Origin: Desulfobacteraceae bacterium
Lineage (GTDB): Bacteria; Desulfobacterota; Desulfobacteria; Desulfobacterales; Desulfatirhabdiaceae
Assembly (NCBI GenBank): GCA_027325475.1
Contig: DAIEFO010000035.1
Location: 1-11,990 of the forward strand
Reading direction: 5' to 3'
DNA: 11,990 nt
The position numbers were made by a program, and so were the translations under genes. Position 1 is the stretch's first letter. Every line of letters begins with the position of its first letter. Of the stretch, positions 6,045-11,990 are shown in pieces. The notes beneath the pieces were generated by a model, which was not told the origin of the DNA, made no database searches, and worked only from the letters and a program-made list of their open reading frames with translations.

Positions 6045-6806
6045 ATGGCAATACTTCAACTGCATAACGCCGATATCTACTACGAGTTCATTGATGGAGA
6101 AAAGGACAGGCCCTGTCTCATTTTCCTGCATGAAGGGCTGGGCTGCACCGCAATGTGGAAAACTTTTCCCGAAAATCTGTGCAGAAAAACCGGTTATTGC
6201 GGGTTGGTGTATGACCGTCTGGGGTATGGGCGGTCATCATCCTTAAAAAAATTCAGGACCATCCATTATCTGCACGAATATGCACTCAATGAGCTGCCTG
6301 AAATCCTTTCCGCTTTGATACCGGAAACGCCCTATATACTGGTCGGACATTCTGACGGCGGCAGTATCAGTCTGATCCATGCTTCGGAACAACCATCCCT
6401 GCTGCGGGGGGTTATCACCGAATCCGCCCACGTTTTTGTTGAGGATATGACACTGGAGGGTATCCGGGCCGCAGGCGAAGCATACAGTGCCGGTAAATTG
6501 AAAAAGCTGGCTGATTTTCATGGGGACAAAACGGATTCCGTCTTCAAGGCATGGTATGATATCTGGCTGAGTTCCGGATTCGCCTATTGGAATATTGAAT
6601 ATCTGCTGCCCTCTATCGAGTGTCCTGTACTGGTGATTCAGGGAATTGGCGATCAGTATGGTTCTTACGATCAGGTGACATCCATTGCATCCGGAATTTC
6701 CGGGAAATCACAGACAGCCATGATTCCCGATTGCGGACATGTACCGCATATTGAAGCTGCGGATGCAGTGCTGGAAACGATGCACAATTTTCTGATGACC
6801 ATCTGA
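6045..6806 (+). CDS. Alpha/beta-fold hydrolase
   Basis: This 253-residue cytosolic protein has no signal peptide. The alpha/beta-hydrolase triad is visible: nucleophile elbow GHSDGG (101-106, Ser103), acid probably Asp203 in GIGDQYG, and base His232 in CGHVPH. An oxyanion-hole segment HEGLG (29-33) and YDRLGYGRSS (56-65) fit MhpC/BioH/MenH-like carbon-carbon or ester hydrolases. A helical cap lies between about residues 130 and 185. AAGAAGGTAAG precedes the ATG, which lies 24 bp after the transporter stop, so it should be the last gene of the thiE cluster. A natural reading is that the transporter imports a compound that this enzyme cleaves, but the substrate cannot be read from the sequence. 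The 96-bp gap before ftsY shows no clear terminator. Confidence 0.88.
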   Translation: MAILQLHNADIYYEFIDGEKDRPCLIFLHEGLGCTAMWKTFPENLCRKTGYCGLVYDRLGYGRSSSLKKFRTIHYLHEYALNELPEILSALIPETPYILVGHSDGGSISLIHASEQPSLLRGVITESAHVFVEDMTLEGIRAAGEAYSAGKLKKLADFHGDKTDSVFKAWYDIWLSSGFAYWNIEYLLPSIECPVLVIQGIGDQYGSYDQVTSIASGISGKSQTAMIPDCGHVPHIEAADAVLETMHNFLMTI

Positions 6807-6902
6807 ATCATCATGATTTATTGACTTAACGATAAATTAGAATTCGACCTGCCCACCTGAAACGGCAAGGAATCAGATTCTTTATTCGACAAAAGGAGAA
6901 TG

Positions 6903-7916
6903 ATGGCATTTAACTGGTTTAAAAAAAAGGATATTTCAGATAAATCCGCTTCTTCGGAAGTGGTTTCTCAGACAGAGCCCCCTCCTGGGGAATCCGGGAT
7001 TGATGTTTCTGCACCGGAAGGCGCGACGTTGCTGTCACGCCTTAAAAGCGGTCTTTCCCGGACACGGCGGATACTGACGACCGATATTGACAAACTCTTT
7101 GCAGGAAAACGTCCGATGGACGATGATCTTTTGGAGGAGCTTGAAGAAATTCTGATTACTGCCGACATCGGCGTTCAGACGGCTGGCGAACTGATTCAGA
7201 AGATTTCCAGCGGGGCGGGGGATGCTGAAACCGTCAAGGCTGCATTGAAACACGAAATGCTGGAGTTGCTCACGGTTTCATCGACGTTGCAGACGGGTGT
7301 GTCGGCCAAGCCGTGGGTTATGATGGTTGTCGGTGTCAATGGCGCAGGAAAAACCACCACCATCGGCAAACTGGCATCTCAATTTACATCTGAAGGCAAA
7401 AAAGTGCTGATCGCCGCTGCGGATACGTTCAGGGCCGCTGCGGTCGAACAGCTTCAAATCTGGGCGGAGAGATCCGGAGCGACGCTGATACGGCATAAAG
7501 CCAATGCCGACCCGGCGGCGGTGGCTTTCGATGCGGTTGAAGCAGCGGTTGCCCGCGATGCCGATATCGTGATTGTGGATACGGCCGGCAGGCTTCACAC
7601 CCGTGTAAACTTGATGGAGGAGCTGAAAAAAATTCGCCGGGCCATTACCAAAAAAATTCCGGAAGCCCCCCACGAAACCCTTCTGGTTTTGGATGCCACT
7701 ACCGGACAGAACGCGATCATGCAGGCGCGATTGTTTCATGAATCTATCGGCGTTACGGCCCTGGCGCTGACCAAACTGGATGGCACCGCCAGAGGCGGCA
7801 TTGTGATCAGCATCTGCCATGAACTGAATCTGCCATTGAAATATATCGGGACCGGCGAGAATATTGAAGATTTACAGGCGTTTGATCCGAAGGCATTTGT
7901 GGATGCGCTTCTTTGA
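6903..7916 (+). CDS. ftsY: Signal recognition particle receptor FtsY
   Basis: This 337-residue SRP-family GTPase docks SRP-bound ribosomes at the inner membrane for co-translational insertion. Numbering starts from the ATG at 6903. A short charged N-terminal region (about 1-45) has a basic, partly hydrophobic start MAFNWFKKK suited to membrane contact. The helical N domain follows (about 45-130), then the NG GTPase: G1 GVNGAGKTT (144-152), the insertion-box DTFRAAA (174-180), G3 DTAGR (226-230), G4 TKLDG (280-284) and the closing GTGENIEDLQAFDP. The acidic A domain is much shorter than in E. coli FtsY, as in many bacteria. An ATG at 6900 is also possible, but GGAG (6895-6898) sits only one base from it and four from 6903. 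The gene is convergent with the ClC gene, 16 bp away. Confidence 0.97.
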   Translation: MAFNWFKKKDISDKSASSEVVSQTEPPPGESGIDVSAPEGATLLSRLKSGLSRTRRILTTDIDKLFAGKRPMDDDLLEELEEILITADIGVQTAGELIQKISSGAGDAETVKAALKHEMLELLTVSSTLQTGVSAKPWVMMVVGVNGAGKTTTIGKLASQFTSEGKKVLIAAADTFRAAAVEQLQIWAERSGATLIRHKANADPAAVAFDAVEAAVARDADIVIVDTAGRLHTRVNLMEELKKIRRAITKKIPEAPHETLLVLDATTGQNAIMQARLFHESIGVTALALTKLDGTARGGIVISICHELNLPLKYIGTGENIEDLQAFDPKAFVDALL

Positions 7917-7932
7917 AAATTGAGAACGTCAA

Positions 7933-9729
7933 TTATCCTGCGCTGCCTGTGGGAGCTGCAATCAGCGACCGCTTCAGCATTTCATTGCGATAGGCATTCA
8001 GGACGTGGCTTTGCGTAATCACGCCTTTGAGTATTTTATCGCCATTGACCTGATTTACCACAGGCAACTGTTCCATGTCGATGAAACTGAACTTGTTGAG
8101 TGCCGCAGATAAGGTATCCTCCATATCAACAAACACCACATGGGGATTGTAGATGTCTTTTGCAACAACAAGATGCCTGAAATTTTCTTCGAAAACAAAC
8201 TCTCTCAGGTCGGAAAATGAAATCACGCCTTCCAGGCATCCTGCCTTGTTTACCACATACAGATAATTGCAGCTTGCCGAAAGACATTGCTTCAGTATGA
8301 CATCGTAGGGAGTGTTCGCATATATCCGGGCTGCATGGGTGTCCATGACATCTCTGACCCAAAGGCTTGAGAGGATGCCTACCTCACGGCCGGCGGCAAT
8401 GTCTATCCCTTTTCGTGCAAGGCTGAGCGTATAAATGGAGCCCGAGAGAATGGTTTTATGCACCAGGGACGCGATAATACAGGCGGCCATCATCGGAAGA
8501 ATAACCGAGCTCCGGTTGGTCAGTTCAAAGATCATGATGATGGCGGTCATAGGCGCCTGAATGACGGCGCCGAGCATGGCTCCCATTCCAACGACACCAT
8601 AACATCCGGGATTTCCGGTAATCGCCGGGAATATATCCTTGAATACGGTTCCACAAGCCATTCCCAGCATAGCTCCCAGAAAAAGGCAGGGACAAAGAAC
8701 GCCTCCTGAGCCGCCGGAACCTAAGGTGAATGCTGTTGCAACAATCTTGACAGCAAGAAGCATCAGCAGTGTGGTCAGCATAAAGTTACCGGCAATGGCT
8801 GAAGTGATGGGTTCATAGGCATACCCCAGTATCTGTGGATAGAAGAACCCTAATATCCCGACTACCAGCGCTCCGCACGCTGGTTTAATGGCTCGTGAAA
8901 AGTGGATATGGTGTTCAAAAAAATGTTCCACCATTTGCATCGTCCGAACGAATCCTGCGGAAACCAGACCTGCCAGTGCCCCCATCAGAGCGTATAGAAT
9001 AAGTTCCCAGGCGCTGAATTGGCCATAGGGTAAAATTCTGAGCGTTGGGCCATGCGTAATAAAAGCTCTGGAAAATGAGGTCGCTATTACGGATGCGATG
9101 ACAATCGGGCTGAAGGACTGAATATTAAATTCACCCATGACAACTTCAAGAGAAAAGAGCACGCCGGCGATCGGCGCGTTGAAAATGCAGGCGATTCCGG
9201 CGGCGGAACCGCAGGCGACAATGACCCTCAGGCGATTTCTGGAAACCCGGAGTAACTGCCCCACGCCTGAAGATATGGCGGCGCCGATCAGGATAATGGG
9301 GCCTTCACTGCCGGCGGAGCCTCCGGACCCGAGCGTTATTGCCGACATGGCCATGCACAGCAGCGAGCTGGTCCATCGCATAAAGCCGTTGTGTAGGGCC
9401 ACGGCTTCCATGGCGGCCGGCACACCGTCTTTTTCGGTTTCTTTGGGGAAAAAAGTGATGAATGGCCATAATAACAGTGCGCCCAGAGCTGGAACAAAAA
9501 TATATATGGCTTTCCCGCCGCCGGCCCATGTCGGGAGCATATTCATGAAAAAGTCTTTGGCGAGTTCCAGCATTTTCACATATACTAACGTGCACGCCCC
9601 GACAACAAATCCGATGACCGCCGCCAGTATAATCAAAAACGTCTGATCATGAATTCTGAATTGTTGAAGAAAGGATATATATTTTTTCTGAAATATCATT
9701 ATCAGACGTTTTGGCATGGTTGATCCCAT
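7933..9729 (-). CDS. ClC-family chloride channel/transporter with paired CBS domains
   Basis: This 598-residue inner-membrane anion transport protein has a ClC membrane domain (about 30-440) followed by two cytosolic CBS domains (about 457-510 and 522-578), which in relatives bind adenine nucleotides. Selectivity and gating motifs are GSEGP (140-144, gating Glu142, the GREGP motif), GGVLCP (342-347, the GxFxP motif) and Tyr433 in SIYTLSLARK, matching the central tyrosine. At the first anion-binding motif (GSGIP in E. coli) this protein has KDGVP (100-104), placing Asp101 where serine is usual. The internal proton glutamate (E203 in E. coli) aligns with Val196 in FSLEVV, as in channel-type ClCs. 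The start is uncertain: ATGs at 9729, 9717 and 9699 all lack a strong ribosome binding site. The gene is divergent from the regulator at 9947. Likely roles are ion, pH or osmotic homeostasis. Confidence 0.93.
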   Translation of the reverse strand: MGSTMPKRLIMIFQKKYISFLQQFRIHDQTFLIILAAVIGFVVGACTLVYVKMLELAKDFFMNMLPTWAGGGKAIYIFVPALGALLLWPFITFFPKETEKDGVPAAMEAVALHNGFMRWTSSLLCMAMSAITLGSGGSAGSEGPIILIGAAISSGVGQLLRVSRNRLRVIVACGSAAGIACIFNAPIAGVLFSLEVVMGEFNIQSFSPIVIASVIATSFSRAFITHGPTLRILPYGQFSAWELILYALMGALAGLVSAGFVRTMQMVEHFFEHHIHFSRAIKPACGALVVGILGFFYPQILGYAYEPITSAIAGNFMLTTLLMLLAVKIVATAFTLGSGGSGGVLCPCLFLGAMLGMACGTVFKDIFPAITGNPGCYGVVGMGAMLGAVIQAPMTAIIMIFELTNRSSVILPMMAACIIASLVHKTILSGSIYTLSLARKGIDIAAGREVGILSSLWVRDVMDTHAARIYANTPYDVILKQCLSASCNYLYVVNKAGCLEGVISFSDLREFVFEENFRHLVVAKDIYNPHVVFVDMEDTLSAALNKFSFIDMEQLPVVNQVNGDKILKGVITQSHVLNAYRNEMLKRSLIAAPTGSAG

Positions 9730-9885
9730 AATATGTTCTGCTGATGGTTAAGCGGTTATGTCGGATAATTGCCGATTTCCCGTCGCATGTGATACTGTAA
9801 CGCAAAACTTTCATTCATCCGTTGCCGGAAGTTGATGTCGCGCTCATGATGATTAATATACATATTGCATCTGATGAAATCAACG

Positions 9886-9911
9886 TTGACAGCTTCGTGA
9901 AAAGTATAGTC
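9886..9911 (+). promoter_or_regulatory. Promoter-like sequence resembling a degenerate repeat end
   Basis: TTGACA (9886-9891) and TATAGT (9906-9911) resemble -35 and -10 boxes, but the 14-bp spacing is short for sigma-70. The same bases (9886-9905) match the end of the dispersed repeat (TTGACGACTTCGTAAAAAGT) at 17 of 20 positions. Either reading may apply. The site lies 36 bp before the TTG start of the regulator at 9947. Confidence 0.25.
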
Positions 9912-9946
9912 GCGTGATACGGTCTGTTTTTTAGAAATTTTGATGG

Positions 9947-11359
9947 TTGTTATTCAAAGAAACGCAATTGAATATCTCCAAAAAAACAAAATTAAATTCC
10001 GTTTTAACGCCTACCGAGGCTATTCTGGAAAGTATTTCAGACGGCGTTTTTACGGTGGATGGTGAGTGGCGGGTGACATCGTTCAATCGGGCTGCCGAGA
10101 AGATTACGGGGACACCTCGCAGCGAAGCCATCGGCCGATTCTGCTCCGAAGTATTTCGATCCAGTATGTGTGAAGTCGAATGCGCGCTGCGCCGGACGCT
10201 TCAAACCGGAAAGGCCGTTATTGGCCAGTCCGGCTACATCATCGACACCGATGGTGGCCGCGTCCCTGTCAGCGTTTCTACTGCGGTATTGCGGGACGGG
10301 CAGGGAAACGTTATCGGCGGGGCGGAAACATTCCGGGATTTGAGTGAAGTCGAAGCATTGCGCCAAGAGCTGGAGAGCCGGTTTCACATTGGGGAGCTGG
10401 CAAGCCGCAGCCCGCTCATGCAGAAAATTTTCGATGTGCTGCCGGCCATTGCTGCAAGCCCCAGTACCGTCCTTATTCTGGGAGAAACCGGAACCGGAAA
10501 GGAACTGGTGGCTAAAGCCATCCATACATTGAGTCACCGCAGCAATGCGCCGTTTATTGCGGTCAACTGCGGAGCCTTGCCGGATCCGCTGCTGGAGTCG
10601 GAACTCTTTGGCTACAAGGCCGGGGCGTTTACAGGCGCTACCAAAGACAAGCCAGGACGCTGTGCGCTGGCGAAAAATGGGACATTGTTTCTGGATGAAA
10701 TCGGTGAGGTGAGCCCTGCGCTGCAGGTGCGGCTGCTGCGGGTGCTTCAGGAACGGACATATGAACCGCTGGGCGGAATCCGTTCTGAAACCGCCAGCGT
10801 GCGGGTGATCGCCGCTACCAACAAAGACCTGGCGGATCAGGTTCGAAATCATGTATTTCGTGAAGACCTGTATTACCGGATCAATGTCGTCCGTATCGAA
10901 CTGCCACCGCTGCGCCGGCGTAAAGAAGATATCCCGCTGATTGTCTCTCAGTTCATTATCCGCTTTAACCGGCTGCAAAAAAAGTCCATCCAGGGCGTTT
11001 CTGCGGAAGCGCTTTCTCTGCTCATGGCTCACGACTGGCCCGGAAATATCCGGGAGCTGGAAAACGCCATCGAGCATGCTTTCATCTTATGCGGTAACGG
11101 CGTGATTGATATTCGCCACCTGCCAGAAAATCTGACTGCCCGAAGCACTGTGCCGTTGGCGGATTTTGATATTCACGCTTCACGCGATCTGATGGAAATC
11201 CAGACCATTCAGCGTGCGCTGGAGCAGGCTGGCTTCAATCGGCTGGCAGCCGCCAAAGCGCTCGGCATCCACAAAAGCACGCTGTTCCGGAAAATGAAGC
11301 GTCTGGGGCTGGATTTTCCTTCTGCGGACGGCCGCACCCGCCAGAGTACCCGCACATAA
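9947..11359 (+). CDS. PAS-domain sigma-54-dependent transcriptional activator
   Basis: This 470-residue cytosolic one-component activator lacks a receiver domain. The PAS domain (about 23-132) begins ILESISDGVFTVD and has three cysteines, Cys66, Cys75 and Cys79 (FCSEVFRSSMCEVECAL), a pattern I recall from many deltaproteobacterial regulators. It suggests a redox, metal or cofactor sensor. The AAA+ domain (about 145-385) is complete: Walker A GETGTGKE (179-186), intact GAFTGA (226-231), Walker B LFLDEIG (247-253), FREDLYYRI (304-312) and DWPGNIREL (363-371). A Fis-type helix-turn-helix closes the protein (about 414-455, AAAKALGIHKSTLFRKM). It should drive sigma-54 RNA polymerase at unknown targets. 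The frame is closed by TGA at 9941 and has no ATG before the PAS domain, so TTG at 9947 (or TTG at 9965) is the likely start. It ends 23 bp from the convergent aminotransferase. Confidence 0.92.
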   Translation: MLFKETQLNISKKTKLNSVLTPTEAILESISDGVFTVDGEWRVTSFNRAAEKITGTPRSEAIGRFCSEVFRSSMCEVECALRRTLQTGKAVIGQSGYIIDTDGGRVPVSVSTAVLRDGQGNVIGGAETFRDLSEVEALRQELESRFHIGELASRSPLMQKIFDVLPAIAASPSTVLILGETGTGKELVAKAIHTLSHRSNAPFIAVNCGALPDPLLESELFGYKAGAFTGATKDKPGRCALAKNGTLFLDEIGEVSPALQVRLLRVLQERTYEPLGGIRSETASVRVIAATNKDLADQVRNHVFREDLYYRINVVRIELPPLRRRKEDIPLIVSQFIIRFNRLQKKSIQGVSAEALSLLMAHDWPGNIRELENAIEHAFILCGNGVIDIRHLPENLTARSTVPLADFDIHASRDLMEIQTIQRALEQAGFNRLAAAKALGIHKSTLFRKMKRLGLDFPSADGRTRQSTRT

Positions 11360-11382
11360 AGAAGACGCTTTCGAAGCAGTGG

Positions 11383-11990
11383 TTATCGGGATATGAAACG
11401 CTCCATCACCCGCTTGAATCCTGGAATCGATCGGGTGATGGTATCATCGGACACGCAGAAAGCGATTCTGAAATGTCCCGGTGCGCCGAAACCGCTTCCA
11501 GGAACCACCAGTATCAACTCTTTCTGAAGCTCACGGACAAATTCGACGTCGTCGGCAATCGGCGTTTGAGGAAATACATAAAACGTTCCCGGAGGCCGGA
11601 CGAATTTATACCCGCTTTCGGCAAGCCCTGCGCATAGCAGATCGCGTTTTACGGCGTACGCTGAGATATCTACACTGGTGCCCTGCATCCGGGCGATTAC
11701 CCGCTGCATGAGCGCAGGTGCGTTGACAAACCCTAATATCCGGTTGGTGAGTGCCATGGCAGCCGCCAGGGAATCATTGTAAGCCGCAGATGGGTTGACC
11801 GCAATAAACCCGATCCGCTCGCCCGGAATCGAGATATCCTTGGAATAGGACGTTGTCAGAATGCTTTCCGCATATGCCGAAAAGATGCTGGGCACACGGG
11901 CATTGTCATACACAATCTTCCGGTAGGGTTCATCGGAGATCAGGTACAGAGTGCGGCCAAGTTCCCTGCCTTTTCGGTATAACAGCGCCC
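11383..11990 (-). CDS. Class I/II PLP-dependent aminotransferase, C-terminal part (runs off the right edge)
   Basis: The frame is open from the right edge (first full codon 11988-11986) to TAA at 11385-11383, giving about 201 residues; the N-terminal half lies outside. The visible part starts within the large domain. LISDEPYRKIVYD has the PLP-contacting Asp and Tyr of aspartate-type aminotransferases. TSYSKD holds the lysine that forms the Schiff base with PLP (codon 11841-11839), followed by IPGERIGF. Near the C-terminus GAPGHFRIAFC contains the arginine that binds the substrate carboxylate. A GTG at 11913 could be mistaken for a start, but homology clearly continues upstream of it. Substrate specificity cannot be read from this part; aspartate, alanine or aromatic amino acids are all possible. 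The enzyme is cytosolic. Confidence 0.92.
   Translation of the reverse strand, partial: ALLYRKGRELGRTLYLISDEPYRKIVYDNARVPSIFSAYAESILTTSYSKDISIPGERIGFIAVNPSAAYNDSLAAAMALTNRILGFVNAPALMQRVIARMQGTSVDISAYAVKRDLLCAGLAESGYKFVRPPGTFYVFPQTPIADDVEFVRELQKELILVVPGSGFGAPGHFRIAFCVSDDTITRSIPGFKRVMERFISR

Noticed and set aside
5574..6131. Long minus-strand frame antisense to the transporter
   Set aside because: It is the shadow of the MFS gene, whose plus-strand frame has a coherent 12-helix transporter sequence and a coupled start.
6806..6899. Terminator or promoter between the hydrolase and ftsY
   Set aside because: Small palindromes (AATCAT-C-ATGATT, GAATC-A-GATTC) have no room for a loop, and TTGACT at about 6822 has no matching -10 box at a suitable distance.
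7278..7820. 180-codon minus-strand frame antisense to ftsY
   Set aside because: It is a shadow of the FtsY GTPase domain, whose motifs are unmistakable on the plus strand.
10037..11077. 346-codon minus-strand frame antisense to the PAS activator
   Set aside because: The plus-strand frame contains the full set of AAA+ motifs; the antisense product has low-complexity polar composition typical of a shadow frame.
11360..11382. Terminator between the activator and the aminotransferase
   Set aside because: Only a 4-bp GCTT/AAGC stem is present with no T-run.

Overview
The window reads as chromosomal DNA of a strictly anaerobic deltaproteobacterium (Desulfobacterota), probably a sulfate reducer of the Desulfobacteraceae/Desulfosarcinaceae type. 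This is an inference from gene content: a YedF-type selenium-metabolism protein, a PAS sigma-54 activator of a kind I associate with this group, and a palindromic intergenic repeat ending in a 'gacttttTACGAAGTCGTCAA'-like sequence. No rRNA, tRNA, CRISPR array, transposase or phage gene is visible. Most of the window is ordinary chromosome.

Left part (1-3063): the N-terminus of a small lipoprotein gene (minus strand) is divergent from an 828-residue membrane-anchored AAA+ regulator. That regulator has two membrane segments around a large extracytoplasmic sensor, a HAMP-like linker, a sigma-54-activator-type AAA+ domain with an altered GAFTGA loop (GAFSEA), and a winged-helix C-terminus instead of the usual Fis helix. 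The 384-bp divergent gap holds a fragment of a dispersed repeat, an 11-bp inverted repeat over a promoter-like sequence, and a dense cluster of TTGC boxes around a 14-bp perfect palindrome. This locus is the part most worth following up.

Middle (3137-6806): yedF (minus strand) converges on the regulator. A 413-bp gap follows, carrying a MITE-like hairpin repeat and a possible 39-codon membrane ORF. Then comes a tight plus-strand cluster: thiE (thiamine phosphate synthase), an MFS transporter whose ATG overlaps the thiE stop, and an alpha/beta hydrolase 24 bp later. The tight packing suggests one transcript linking thiamine biosynthesis with uptake and hydrolysis of an unknown compound. I see no TPP riboswitch upstream.

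Right part (6903-11990): ftsY (signal-recognition-particle receptor) converges on a ClC-type anion transporter with paired CBS domains (minus strand). Divergent from it is a cytosolic PAS-AAA+-Fis sigma-54 activator with an intact GAFTGA and three cysteines in the PAS domain, which probably starts at TTG. The window ends in the C-terminal part of a class I/II PLP-dependent aminotransferase (minus strand).
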